A stretch of 64,000 nucleotides of DNA from Gonocerus acuteangulatus (lineage: Eukaryota > Arthropoda > Insecta > Hemiptera > Coreidae): positions 45,220,017-45,284,016 of the forward strand of contig OX328123.1 in the NCBI GenBank assembly GCA_946811695.1. Reading direction: 5' to 3'. Of the stretch, positions 9,959 to 20,149 are shown in pieces (the stretch's first letter is position 1; the number at the start of each line of letters is the position of its first letter). The notes under the pieces are model-generated. The model searched no databases. It was given only the letters and a program-made list of their open reading frames with translations, and was not told the origin of the DNA. The translations under genes and the position numbers were made by a program.

Positions 9959-12623
9959 CTAAAATGTGTTGTGTTCTAGTACGTCTACTAGTCGTCGTGT
10001 GAACTCTGTTGGTCCTTGCCAGCGTCCTGGTCGTCCAGGTGGTGTGATGTCGTTAAAGAGTGGATTGTCATGGTACTTAAGTCCGTCAAAGAATTTGATG
10101 TGACGTCGTTTTATGAATTCTGAAACTGTAGGGAGTTCTAAAAGTTTGTGTAAGTCGGGGGCTTTGAGTTTATTGTGTGAGGTGCTCCGTGTGACTGTTT
10201 TGAGTATTCGGTTCTGAAAAGATTGTAGTGTTCTGAGTATGGTGGGGTTCAGAAACCGAAAGAGTGGTGTGCCGTATAGTAGTGCCGGTCGTAGGACTCC
10301 TTTGTATATGAGTAGCTTCAGTCTGAGTGAGAGGTTTGGTGAATTGAGTAAATATCCAAGAGAGCGGGCTTTCGTCCTGACAAGCTTTAGCTTCTTGGTA
10401 AAGTGTGTGTGAAAACTGAGGTGTGTACCTAAGTGTATCCCCAAGTAATTGATATGTCTTTTTAACTTGTTTCTTTTGTTTCTAACCGTGAAATACTTGG
10501 GGCGTGCTCGTGTTGAATTGCCATGAAAGGCGAAGAGTAGTGCGTCTGTCTTAGTCGGGTTAACTGTGATGTGTATTCGTCGCAGTTCGTCTACTACGTC
10601 TGCGCAAACCTCTTCAGCTTGTTTTAATGCCTTTGAATGTGACATGGATGTGCTGTATATCGCGATATCGTCGGCATATGCGGCTATTTTTGTGTCTGGG
10701 TACTGTTCACCGACGATTTCTGATGTGTAAATGGAAAAGAGTGTTGCTGCGAGTACTGACCCCTGTGGTACACCGCAGGGGATTGGGTGTGTGCTGGAGA
10801 GGCTTGCCCCTACCCTAACCGTCATAGTACGTCCGTATAGGAAAGAGTGTATTATGTTATAGAGTTGTTCTGGACATCCGTAAGTTCTGAGTTGCTGCAT
10901 GAGTATATTATGTGAAACAGAGTCAAAAGCTTTCGTACAGTCAATCGATATGAGTGCTGTAGTCCGGTTCATGAGCATGTTGTTTGTGATATGTGATTGG
11001 AGCCTTACTAGCTGGTGTTCTGAACTGTGTGCAGGGCGGAAGCCGAACTGCTCAGCAGGGATAATATCCTCCTCTGCGCAAAAGTCTTTAAGATATCTCA
11101 GTATTATCTTTTCATAAACTTTTGATAAATGAGGCAGTAGGCTAATTGGTCTGTAGTGTTCAGGTGTGTCGCCCTTTTTGTTGGGTTTGAGTAGTGGTGT
11201 GATTATAGCGTGTCTCCAGTGTTCGGGGAAGTGTCTGAGGCGGAGGCATGTGTTATATATGTGTACGAGATAGTGTAGTCCTTTTCTCGGTAACTGTTTG
11301 AGTAGTATGTACTGAAGTCTGTCATGTCCTGGGGATTTATTCCCTCGTGTCTGTCTGAGTATGGCTGTCAGTTGTTTTGGTGAGACGTACATGTAATTGT
11401 CTTGTAGTGTGAGTCTGTATTCAGGTGTACGGTCTTTGTTGCGAGTCTGAGCGTCATGTGAGTAGTAGGTAGCGAGTATGTCCGCCTGGTCTTTTTCGTC
11501 TAGTAGAGTATCTTGTCTGTGTATTTTTACTGTGTTAGTCTTATGCGTGCGTGTTCGTATGAGCCTCCAGAATTGCCTATAGTCACCATGTGTCTGCCTG
11601 AGTTTCTCATGCCACATGGACGTCTTCCATTGTGACATGAGAGTGCGTATTTGTGTAGTGAGTGAGTTTAGTGCAGTTTTATAATGCCTGTCTCGTGTTC
11701 TGTACCAAATGTTTTTGATGTTGTTTCGTTGTTTGATGAGTGTGAGAATGTGTTGTGGTGGTTTCCTAAGATTTGGAGGTGCTGGCGCGAACTTAGGAAT
11801 GCTCGAGTCGGCCGCGAAGGTGATTGTGTCTGTGAACTGTTTAATGGCCTCATCGAGAATTTGTGTGTCGTGTATGGGTGTGATAGGGGGGGGGGTGTTC
11901 GTGTATGAGGTGTTTGTATTTGTGCCAGTCTGCCTTACTGTAGTGGTAGTTTGTGGCTGTGGGTATGGGGATGTGCCCGTGTAGTTCGTATAAGACCGGC
12001 CTGTGGTCTGATGTGATAAAATCGAGTGCAGTGCACGCGGTTATTACGTGTGGTTGTCGCGTAACTAGCAAGTCAATCGTTGAAGTCATGCTGGGATCTG
12101 CGAAATGTCTGAATGTGTGTGTGCCTGGGTGTATGACTGTCAGGGGGTATTTAGTCAGCTTAGTCCCTGCGGGGTTATTTCTCGTATTATGCCAGGCAGT
12201 GTGTCTAGCGTTCAGGTCACCTATGAGTATGTGTCGTCTGTCTGTCGAAGTTTCCGAAAGGAGAAGTCCCAGTCGTGAAAGTCGTCCTCTCGGTCTCCGA
12301 TAGTATGCGGTCAGTTTGTACGTCTTGTTCAGTTTTACTATAATTGTCAGAACAAAATTGTATTCGTCTGGGTGTATGATAGGGTCTATCCGTTGAAAAC
12401 GTGTGCCGTGTCGAAGGCCGATGGCGACTCCACCGGCTAGTGTGTTGTCCATGTCGTGCCGGAGAAGTGTATAGCCTTGGAAGTGTGCGTAACTACCTCT
12501 GGTCAGTCGTGTGTCGGTTAGTATGAATACAGTGGGCTATATTTGTCGTAGAAGTAAGTCCACGTCTTGTAGTTTTGGAGTTAGTCCGTTCGTGTTTAAG
12601 TTAAGTATAGTGTGTCTGGTCAT
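9959..12623 (-). pseudogene. LINE ORF2, endonuclease plus reverse transcriptase, two lesions
   Basis: Starts at ATG 12623-12621, overlapping the ORF1 stop, and would be about 888 codons. The N-terminal half is an apurinic-type endonuclease (LIGDLNARHTAWHN, then a TSDHRPVLYEL block). The RT domain follows with PGHDRLQYILLKQL, EQFGFRPAHSS, CGVPQGSVLAATLFSIY and the catalytic AYADDIAIY. The C-terminal part resembles other Jockey ORF2 tails. Two lesions: an in-frame TAG at 12539-12537 in the endonuclease, and a frame change at a run of ten G (+ strand 11886-11895) between endonuclease and RT. The RT frame is open from 11638 and in register back to the G run. Either lesion could be mutational; the homopolymer could also be an assembly error. 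Confidence 0.88.
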
Positions 12624-14191
12624 TTTGTTATCAGTTTTGTCATGAGTTCAACTAATGTACGTATCATGGACATCATGTCGGTCATGGTGTTAGTCAGTCG
12701 TTCGACCCATGCGGGTGTACTGTCACTGGTGTGTTGTTGTGGTGCAATAGGTGTTGGTAATTGGTAGGTTGGTGGTGTATGTGGGGTGGGCAACAGAGCT
12801 GGTCTGGTGTTTTGTGTGCGTTGGGGAAGTGGTTGTGTTGGTGGTGGTGGTGGAGGGGGAAGTTGTGTGATGTGGCCAGTGAAGGCATTAGAGTAGCTGA
12901 AGGCTGGGTCTACTGTTCTGTATGTTCGTGCTGGTGTGTTAGCCGGGGGGGCTACTATTGTTTGTCGGGCTTTTCGGCTCTTCTCTAATAGGTCGAGCCG
13001 GGCTGGGCATTGCCTGTATGAGGCGGGGTGCTGCTCCTGACAGATGGGGCACTGGAGTGTGTTGGTGATCCGGTCGCAGTCTTTCGACGCGTGTGCTTTG
13101 CCACAGCGAACACAACGTTCGCGTAAGTTGCAATTATTTCTGGTGTGGCCGAAGCGCTGACACCGGAAACACTGAGAGATTGAGTTGTCTCCCTTGTAGG
13201 GTTTGAAATACACTATTATTTGATCGATCGATTTGATCGATTTTAGGTGTGTTGGGTTGAATTTAGGGGTGAATGTGAGTAAGACAGGGGGGATGGGGGC
13301 TCTAGTACCGTCTGTCGTGGTTTTGCTCATACGTTTCACTGATACCAGTTGATCCGTTTGGAGCTCCTGCTTAATGTTCTCTAGCGGGTGGTCAACATCC
13401 AGCCCGAAGAGCACGAATGATTGGTTTTTGGGGGAGCCCTTGGGTGTGTAAGAGTAAAATTGCGTCTTGTTGGTCGTAAGTTTGTTTTTGATTGTTTCGA
13501 AAGTCTTGAGGTCTTGGGCAAATATCTTATTTCCGCCTTTACATCTTTGTACAGTGTAATTTTTAATGCCGGCTGTGTTGAGTGTTCTGACGAGACTGTT
13601 TACGTCAGTGTAGTGTGGGGGCAGTACAATGGGTGGTGGTTTTATGTTCCTGAGGGGTTCAAATTTGTTCTGAGTTTTAATAGGGGCGGGGGTGTTGTTG
13701 ACAGTGGGTGTGGTGTTACGGGCCACCTTCCGGTGTTTTTTGCCCTGTGGCTTGACCAGTGTAAAGATTTCACTATCAGTGATATCTTCGCTATCTGAAG
13801 AGCTGCTGGTCTCAATAGGTCTCTTGGAGGCCGGGGGAAGGTTAGGAAAGTCTTTCGTATTTTCTAAGGCGATTCCCTGTTCCATTGGAGACTCGGGGGC
13901 CAGGATGTTGAAGAGACGATCCATCTCTTCGCTTGTGAATGTGCGTGTGGCGAGGGCTTCTAGAGTGTCCTTTTGGATGTGTGTGCTTTTAGAGGGTGGT
14001 GGTGTGTCAGAGCGTGTTTGGTGGGTTGTGTGAGGGTGCTCATGTGAAAACATGGTGGGGGGTGGGCGTGGCGAGAAGAGGGGGTAAAAGAGAGAGGGGA
14101 GAGTCAGAGTGGGGGTAGTAAGAGTGGGGGTACCCTGGTGGTGGGGGCCGCCTGCGGTCGTACCTGTACCGACCGACAGACGGGTGGGCAA
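12620..14191 (-). CDS. LINE ORF1, gag-like nucleic-acid-binding protein
   Basis: Intact 523-residue frame. The N-terminal third is Pro/Thr/Ser-rich and low complexity. A central region carries a conserved-looking block (LFGLDVDHPLENIKQELQ) like the PRE_C2HC domain of Jockey gag proteins. Three zinc knuckles follow: CFRCQRFGHTRNNC, CVRCGKAHASKDC, and CPICQEQHPASYRQC. A proline-rich tail closes the protein. The family packages LINE RNA into an RNP and directs its localisation. Translation could start at 14191 or at the later Met near 14053. The stop codon overlaps the ORF2 start as ATGA, suggesting coupled termination-reinitiation as described for SART1-type LINEs. Confidence 0.88.
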   Translation of the reverse strand: MPTRLSVGTGTTAGGPHHQGTPTLTTPTLTLPSLFYPLFSPRPPPTMFSHEHPHTTHQTRSDTPPPSKSTHIQKDTLEALATRTFTSEEMDRLFNILAPESPMEQGIALENTKDFPNLPPASKRPIETSSSSDSEDITDSEIFTLVKPQGKKHRKVARNTTPTVNNTPAPIKTQNKFEPLRNIKPPPIVLPPHYTDVNSLVRTLNTAGIKNYTVQRCKGGNKIFAQDLKTFETIKNKLTTNKTQFYSYTPKGSPKNQSFVLFGLDVDHPLENIKQELQTDQLVSVKRMSKTTTDGTRAPIPPVLLTFTPKFNPTHLKSIKSIDQIIVYFKPYKGDNSISQCFRCQRFGHTRNNCNLRERCVRCGKAHASKDCDRITNTLQCPICQEQHPASYRQCPARLDLLEKSRKARQTIVAPPANTPARTYRTVDPAFSYSNAFTGHITQLPPPPPPPTQPLPQRTQNTRPALLPTPHTPPTYQLPTPIAPQQHTSDSTPAWVERLTNTMTDMMSMIRTLVELMTKLITK

Positions 14192-14504
14192 AGCCCCGGA
14201 AAGCAGAACCCCTTAGCAATTCCCTTGTGGGTCCGGACCCAACGGCTTGCTTAGAGATCCTGGATGTGCCCCTTACTCTCTTCGTCTGCAACTGCTGCTG
14301 GTCCTGGCTGCTACACCAGGCGCTTCTGCTCTTACGAGCTTACTGACCGAGCGGGTGCTCGGGGCCTAGCTTCTTGAGTAGCTGGTCCTGCTGGAGATCA
14401 CTGGAGAGCTGCCGGCGAATGCACAAGAGCTGCGACGAGGTAGAAGAGTTCCAAGTAAGCAGACGATGTGTTCTGAACAGGAGCTCATGAAGAATGAGTC
14501 CGTC

Positions 14505-16602
14505 CTTGGTCTGGGCTCCCTTTATACGCCTTGGTCGGAGATTGTGCGAGCCAATAAGCTTGGGGGGCTGTGGGCCAATGGGGAGTCGGCTGTCTCCGTC
14601 CGTTTCTTCAGTTGTCCGTTCGGGGCGCTGATGGTCTTGCGTGGGTGGCTTGACTTCTATCCTCTTCATGATGGGCCGCCATGTGTTAGAAAGGATGAGT
14701 CCATCTTCTCTATTGAAATTGGCCGGATACTTCTGGATTTCAATCGCCTCCCTGATTTGTCTTCTGGTCAGAGCGTTTTCTTTGGCTAGGGTCTTGGCTT
14801 GGTCAAAGAGGATTTGTTTGGGGCACTCTTCTCCGTGTGTTGCCACTGCAGAGTATTTCGTGCGTCCCAGCCTGTAGTCAGCAGCGTGCTGTCCAATCCG
14901 GGTGGCTACCTTCTTCCCTGTCTGTCCTATATACACCTTCCCACAGTCGCACGGTAGAAGGTATACACCCTGGTCTTGTAGCCGCTGCTTATCCTTGCTT
15001 TTGCTTAGCCAATCCCCAATTTTGTTCAGCGGTTTGTAGGCGACCTCTATCTCATGATTCCTAAAGACTCTGCCTAACTTCTCGCTGACACCACTGACGT
15101 ATGGCAGAGTAATTCTGCGTCGTTGTTCTGTATCTCTCGTGTTGTTAGCATCTCGGTGTCGATCCTTCGCTATCCTTATAGTCCGGGCCAATTTCTTCCT
15201 GTCATAACCATTGTTGGCTAAGTCCTCCGTTAACTGTTCCAGCTCTGCTCTTAGGAGTGTATCGTTGCTGCACAGGGATATAGCTCTGAGTGTTAGTGTT
15301 TTCGTTACTCCTGTTTTTTGCGCCATGTGATGGTGAGATTCGGCGTGGAGATATCTTCCTGTGTCCGTGGGTTTCCGGTAGACCGTGTGTTCTAATCTCC
15401 CGTTGGGCCCCTTAATGATCAGGAGGTCTAGGAAAGGCAATCTGCCGTTCTTCTCTTCTTCAACGGTAAATCTGATGGCTGGGTGCGAGTAGTTCATCAG
15501 ATGAAGGAATTTTTTGAGTTCCTCTGCACCGTGCTGCCAGATTGCGAAGACATCGTCCACATATCGTAGCCAAAGCTTCGGTTTGTGTTCGGTGCCCTCG
15601 ATCAGTCGTCTTTCGAAGTCCTCCATGAAAATATCAGCCACAACTGGTGATAGGGGACTGCCCATGGCCACTCCATCCTTCTGCTTATAGATGATTCCCT
15701 TGTACTGGAAGTAGCAGGAAGTTAGAACTAGTTCAGCTAGTTCCATCATCCCTCCCTCCAGGAATTCATTGTTCTTGATGATCTGGGTAGCATCTTCAGC
15801 TGGAAGGCTGGTGAAGAGGGACTCCACGTCAAAGCTCACCATCAGGTCTCCTTCTTCGAGCCTTGTGTTTTTTAGGATTTCCACCAAATGAATTGAATTT
15901 CGTACTGCTGAAAAGGACTGGCCTGTGTAAGGTTTCAGAGCTTTTGCCAGCACCTTGCTGGCTCTGTACGTGGGCGCTCCAATCATGGAGACTATAGGCC
16001 TGAGGGGTGCTCCTTCTTTGTGGATTTTTGGTAAACCATAGATCCGGGGTATTCTGGAGTCACCGGGGGCCATCTCTGCGATTCGTGCCTTATCTTTTAT
16101 CTTCTCTTTTAAGATTTTATTAATTTGATTTTCAATTCGTTTGGTGGGGTCCTTTATGTTCTTCTCATATGTGTCTATGGACAGTAAGCCTTCCATTTTG
16201 TCTTCATAAGATGTCTTGTCGAGTGTAACCGTTACATTTCCTTTGTCAGCCTTTGTGATTAAGACATCTTCCCTCTTCCTCAGATCACATAAGGCTTTTC
16301 TTTGGGCTGGTGTTAAGTTGTCCTTCGGGGGCCTGGCTCTTCCGACGAGGTGGGCAGCTTCTAACCTGATCGTTTCAGCCTTGTCCTTATCCATATGGAA
16401 AAGAGCGGCCTCGATGCTGGTTACCAGTTCCTCCGTCGGGTTGCGTTTCGGTGCCACAGCGAAATTCATGCCTTTTTCAAGGACTTCAGTGGCTTCCTGA
16501 GACAACTCAATACCAGCCAAGTTTACAATGACTTTTCTGTCCACTGGTGGGCGTGGTTGTTGTTGCAAAAAATCATTTTCAACGACCCTTTTGAGGGTCA
16601 CC
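14505..16602 (-). mobile_element. Penelope-like element copy 1, 5'-truncated
   Basis: Open reading frame for Penelope RT plus GIY-YIG endonuclease, beginning in the block TLKRVVENDFLQQQPRPP near 16602 and reading to KDGLI at the LINE junction. Motifs as in copies 2 and 3: LPKIHKEGAPLRPIVS, MGSPLSPVVADIFMEDF, LRYVDDVFAIW, GVYLLPCDCGKVYIGQTGKK. The long frame continues on both sides into foreign sequence. Its first about 120 codons (16976-16603) are antisense Penelope 3' sequence and its end (to 14340) is LINE 5'UTR, so those extensions are artefacts. The N-terminal domain is missing. Confidence 0.9.
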
Positions 16603-16887
16603 AAAACGCTCTGACCAGAAGACAAATCAGGGAGGCGATTGAAATCCAGAAGTATCCGGCCAATTTCAATAGAGAAGATGGACTCATCCTTTCTAACACA
16701 TGGCGGCCCATCATAAAGAGGATAGAAGTCAAGCCACCCACGCAAGACCATCAGCGCCCCGAATGGACAACTGAAGAAACGGACGGAGACAGCCGACTCC
16801 CCATTGGCCCACAGCCCCCCAAGCTTATTGGCTCGCACAATCTCCGACCAAGGCGTATAAAGGGAGCCCAGACCAAGGACGGACTCA
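16603..16887 (+). mobile_element. Penelope 3' fragment (1b) at inversion point
   Basis: Encodes the C-terminal end of the Penelope protein (ALTRRQIREAIEIQKYPANF to AQTKDGL) on the + strand, directly abutting the truncated 5' end of minus-strand copy 1. The join shares CCAAA microhomology between the two source sequences. Inverted 5' junctions of this kind are known in Penelope-like elements. The fragment ends at GACGGACTCA, followed by a LINE 3'UTR stub. Confidence 0.88.
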
Positions 16888-17169
16888 CATCGCTGTGCCC
16901 CACACAGCACATTACACATACCTCCCTTTGGGAATCCTACACCTTTTTCTCCTTTACTTACCGCCTTCAAGTGCATTAATGCAGAATAAGGACACCTCCT
17001 CCCTCATCCTCCTTACCTGTGGCCCTTACGCCCGCCTGTGTCGTTCGAGGTCCTTAGTTTTTCTTTGCGTTTCTGCACGTTCTTCTTTCACTTTCGTTTT
17101 CATCATGCCCTTCCTTGCATGCTTTTTATTTCTCTTTTATCTAAAGTGGGGTTTAGGAAAAAAAAAAAA
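16888..17169 (+). mobile_element. LINE 3'UTR stub (a) at the Penelope junction
   Basis: A 5'-truncated copy of the Jockey LINE 3'UTR with 12 A, flanked by GACGGACTCA (16878-16887) and GACGGACTCAT (17170-17180). It begins with one extra C and then the ATCGCTGTGCCCC point of the 3'UTR. Its truncation point and poly(A) length differ from stub (b), which indicates a separate insertion. Confidence 0.88.
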
Positions 17170-19854
17170 GACGGACTCATTCCCTTACCGACCAGCAAGG
17201 ATGAGTGAAGGCCCGATGAAGCCGGAGAGAAATCCGGCGAAATATTGCGATGTTAGGAGGAGCAAGACCGCTGGAGACAGGTGCCGAATGAACAACACAT
17301 TTAATTCCCAGCGAAGTAACTTGAAAAACAACATATCAAACCTCTACGGCGAGGAAACGTACACCCTGACCAGGAGACTGAGCAAAACGAGGTGCCGCAT
17401 AGCGACAACGCGTAATGACCTGGACTTCCTACGGAGATGCAGGGACGAGAAGGTGACACCCCCCTTCCTGAGGATGAAGAGGCCCCTTCAGACTCCCAAA
17501 GCAGCCCGGATCTATGATAACATGGAGAAGGCGCTGCTTAGGGAAAGAATTGGAGCTTACCGCCACAGGTTGTGGAGCCAAGTAACAGAGGAAACTTCCC
17601 TAAAGGACAAAATACGGTCAATAGTTGACCCAGACATTTGGGATACTGTTGACCGCATAACAGATGACAAGGCAAAAAAGGAAGGGACAAGAAACGCCGA
17701 ATAGAAAACGAAGAAATGGGACAAATTGACGCGAAAATCAAATTTGGTGGCCCTCAAAAGGGTCGTTGAAAATGATTTTTTGCAACAACAACCACGCCCA
17801 CCAGTGGACAGAAAAGTCATTGTAAACTTGGCTGGTATTGAGTTGTCTCAGGAAGCCACTGAAGTCCTTGAAAAAGGCATGAATTTCGCTGTGGCACCGA
17901 AACGCAACCCGACGGAGGAACTGGTAACCAGCATCGAGGCCGCTCTTTTCCATATAGATAAGGACAAGGCTGAAACGATCAGGTTAGCAGCTGCCTACCT
18001 CGTCGGAAGAGCCAGGCCCCCGAAGGACAACTTAACACCAGCCCAAAGAAAAGCCTTATGTGATCTGAGGAAGAGGGAAGATGTCTTAATCACAAAGGCT
18101 GACAAAGGAAATGTAACGGTTATACTCGACAAGACATCTTATGAAGACAAAATGGAAGGCTTACTGTCCATAGACACATATGAGAAGAACATAAAGGACC
18201 CCACCAAACGAATTGAAAATCAAATTAATAAAATCTTAAAAGAGAAGATAAAAGATAAGGCACGAATCGCAGAGATTGCCCCCGGTGACTCCAGAATACC
18301 CCGGATCTATGGTTTACCAAAAATCCACAAAGAAGGAGAACCCCTCAGGCCTATAGTCTCCATGATTGGAGCGCCCACGTACAGAGCCAGCAAGGTGCTG
18401 GCAAAAGCTCTGAAACCTTACACAGGCCAGTCCTTTTCAGCAGTACGAAATTCAATTCATTTGGTGGAAATCCTAAAAAACACAAGGCTCGAAGAAGGAG
18501 ACCTGATGGTGAGCTTTGACGTGGAGTCCCTCTTCACCAGCCTTCCAGCTGAAGATGCTACCCAGATCATCAAGAACAATGAATTCCTGGAGGGAGGGAT
18601 GATGGAACTAGCTGAACTAGTTCTAACTTCCTGCTACTTCCAGTACAAGGGAATCATCTATAAGCAGAAGGATGGAGTGGCCATGGGCAGTCCCCTATCA
18701 CCAGTTGTGGCTGATATTTTCATGGAGGACTTCGAAAGACGACTGATCGAGGGCACCGAACACAAACCGAAGCTTTGGCTACGATATGTGGACGATGTCT
18801 TCGCAATCTGGCAGCACGGTGCAGAGGAACTCAAAAAATTCCTTCATCTGATGAACTACTCGCACCCAGCCATCAGATTTACCGTTGAAGAAGAGAAGAA
18901 CGGCAGATTGCCTTTCCTAGACCTCCTGATTATTAAGGGGCCCAACGGGAGATTAGAACACACGGTCTACCGGAAACCCACGGCCACAGGAAGATATCTC
19001 CACGCCGAATCTCACCATCACATGGCGCAAAAAACAGGAGTAACGAAAACACTAACACACAGAGCTATATCCCTGTGCAGCAACGATACACTCCTAAGAG
19101 CAGAGCTGGAACAGTTAACGGACGACTTAGCCAGCAATGGTTATGACAGGAAGAAATTGGCCCGGACTATAAGGATAGCGAAGGATCGACACCGAGATGC
19201 TAACAACACGAGAGATACAGAACAACGACGCAGAATTACTCTGCCATACGTCAGTGGTGTCAGCGATAAGTTAGGCAGAGTCTTTAGGAATCATGAGATA
19301 GAGGTCGCCTACAAACCGCTGAACAAAATTGGGGATTGGCTAAGCAAAAGCAAGGATAAGCAGCGGCTACAAGACCAGGGTGTATACCTTCTACCGTGCG
19401 ACTGTGGGAAGGTGTATATAGGACAGACAGGGAAGAAGGTAGCCACCCGGATTGGACAGCACGCTGCTGACTACAGGCTGGGACGCACGAAATACTCTGC
19501 AGTGGCAACACACGGAGAAGAGTGCCCCAAACAAATCCTCTTTGACCAAGCCAAGACCCTAGCCAAAGAAAACGCTCTGACCAGAAGACAAATCAGGGAG
19601 GCGATCGAAATCCAGAAGTATCCGGCCAATTTCAATAGAGAAGATGGACTCATCCTTTCTAACACATGGCGGCCCATCATGAAGAGGATAGAAGTCAAGC
19701 CACCCACGCAAGACCATCAGCGCCCCGAACGGACAACTGAAGAAACGGACGGAGACAGCCGACTCCCCATTGGCCCACAGCCCCCCAAGCTTATTGGCTC
19801 GCACAATCTCCGACCAAGGCGTATAAAGGGAGCCCAGACCAAGGACGGACTCAT
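17170..19854 (+). mobile_element. Penelope-like element copy 2, complete unit
   Basis: A 2.68 kb unit from GACGGACTCAT to the next GACGGACTCAT, holding the N-terminal frame and the RT/GIY-YIG frame. It is nearly identical to copy 3, so amplification is recent. No long terminal repeat is seen. The unit is nearly all coding, and its ends are defined by the tandem joins. Confidence 0.88.
17201..17704 (+). CDS. Penelope N-terminal domain frame (copy 2)
   Basis: 167 residues beginning MSEGPMKPERNPAKY. It is basic and Arg-rich, with a helical-looking C-terminal half, and has no domain I recognise beyond the N-terminal region expected upstream of Penelope RT. It ends at TAG (17702-17704). The same frame stays open past this stop through KTKKWDKLTRKSNL into the RT frame, so the amber codon is the only separation. 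ATG 17201 is the first Met after the tandem join; further upstream the frame runs into the LINE stub. Confidence 0.75.
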   Translation: MSEGPMKPERNPAKYCDVRRSKTAGDRCRMNNTFNSQRSNLKNNISNLYGEETYTLTRRLSKTRCRIATTRNDLDFLRRCRDEKVTPPFLRMKRPLQTPKAARIYDNMEKALLRERIGAYRHRLWSQVTEETSLKDKIRSIVDPDIWDTVDRITDDKAKKEGTRNAE

Positions 19855-19942
19855 ACACAGCACATTACACATACCTCCCTTTGGGAATCCTACACCTTTT
19901 TCTCCTTTACTTACCGCCTTCAAGTGCATTAATGCAGAATAA
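17726..19942 (+). CDS. Penelope-like reverse transcriptase / GIY-YIG endonuclease (copy 2)
   Basis: 738 residues. The RT domain spans roughly residues 130-480: LPKIHKEGEPLRPIVS, DLMVSFDVESLFTSLP, MGSPLSPVVADIFMEDF and catalytic LRYVDDVFAIW. The GIY-YIG nuclease follows at about 550-640: GVYLLPCDCGKVYIGQTGKK, an Arg in VATRIGQH, a Glu in REAIEIQKY and an Asn in PANFNRED. This architecture defines endonuclease-bearing Penelope-like retroelements, which prime reverse transcription at a nicked target. The natural C-terminus is altered: after KDGLI it reads about 26 residues of LINE 3'UTR. It lies in frame with the N-terminal frame across one amber codon. Confidence 0.92.
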   Translation: MTRKSNLVALKRVVENDFLQQQPRPPVDRKVIVNLAGIELSQEATEVLEKGMNFAVAPKRNPTEELVTSIEAALFHIDKDKAETIRLAAAYLVGRARPPKDNLTPAQRKALCDLRKREDVLITKADKGNVTVILDKTSYEDKMEGLLSIDTYEKNIKDPTKRIENQINKILKEKIKDKARIAEIAPGDSRIPRIYGLPKIHKEGEPLRPIVSMIGAPTYRASKVLAKALKPYTGQSFSAVRNSIHLVEILKNTRLEEGDLMVSFDVESLFTSLPAEDATQIIKNNEFLEGGMMELAELVLTSCYFQYKGIIYKQKDGVAMGSPLSPVVADIFMEDFERRLIEGTEHKPKLWLRYVDDVFAIWQHGAEELKKFLHLMNYSHPAIRFTVEEEKNGRLPFLDLLIIKGPNGRLEHTVYRKPTATGRYLHAESHHHMAQKTGVTKTLTHRAISLCSNDTLLRAELEQLTDDLASNGYDRKKLARTIRIAKDRHRDANNTRDTEQRRRITLPYVSGVSDKLGRVFRNHEIEVAYKPLNKIGDWLSKSKDKQRLQDQGVYLLPCDCGKVYIGQTGKKVATRIGQHAADYRLGRTKYSAVATHGEECPKQILFDQAKTLAKENALTRRQIREAIEIQKYPANFNREDGLILSNTWRPIMKRIEVKPPTQDHQRPERTTEETDGDSRLPIGPQPPKLIGSHNLRPRRIKGAQTKDGLIHSTLHIPPFGNPTPFSPLLTAFKCINAE

Positions 19943-20104
19943 GGACACATCCTCCCTCTACCTGTGGCCCTTACGCCCGCCTGTGTCGTTCGAGGTCCTT
20001 AGTTTTTCTTTGCATTCCTGCACGTTTTTCTTCACCTTCGTTTTCATCATGCCCTTCCTTGCATGCTTTTTTTATTTATCTTTCTCTCTAAAGTGGGGTT
20101 TAGG

Positions 20105-20147
<43 letters not shown>
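19855..20147 (+). mobile_element. LINE 3'UTR stub (b) at the Penelope junction
   Basis: A second 5'-truncated LINE 3'UTR, starting ACACAGCACATTACAC and ending in 43 A. Flanked by GACGGACTCAT on both sides (19844-19854 and 20148-20158). It lacks some bases present in stub (a) and has its own truncation point. Confidence 0.9.

Positions 20148-20149
<2 letters not shown>

Larger units (their letters stand above)
9534..14493 (-). mobile_element. Jockey-clade LINE, full length, inserted at Penelope junction
   Basis: A 4.96 kb non-LTR retrotransposon on the minus strand. From 5': UTR of about 300 bp, ORF1 (14191-12620), ORF2 (12623-9959), 3'UTR of about 400 bp, poly(A) seen as 25 T at 9534-9558. 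It is flanked by identical 11 bp target duplications, ATGAGTCCGTC on the + strand, at 9523-9533 and 14494-14504. ORF2 has one stop and one frameshift, so this copy needs minor repair to be autonomous. The host sequence is the junction between Penelope copy 1 and the next unit. Shorter relatives occupy the same 11 bp word at 16888, 19855 and 22833. Confidence 0.92.

Noticed and set aside
10627..13798. Several + strand frames of 60-125 codons across the LINE
   Set aside because: Antisense shadows of ORF1 and ORF2 in GC-richer coding DNA.
14466..15064. Repeated frames such as those with LGSLYTPWSEIVRANKLGGL
   Set aside because: They recur in every Penelope copy only as the complement of the RT/GIY-YIG frame; shadows.
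16603..16976. N-terminal extension of the 878-codon minus frame
   Set aside because: Antisense of the inverted Penelope 3' fragment; the real Penelope part begins near 16602.
16395..16979. 194-codon + strand frame
   Set aside because: The first part is antisense of Penelope copy 1, then Penelope 3' end, then LINE 3'UTR; not a gene.
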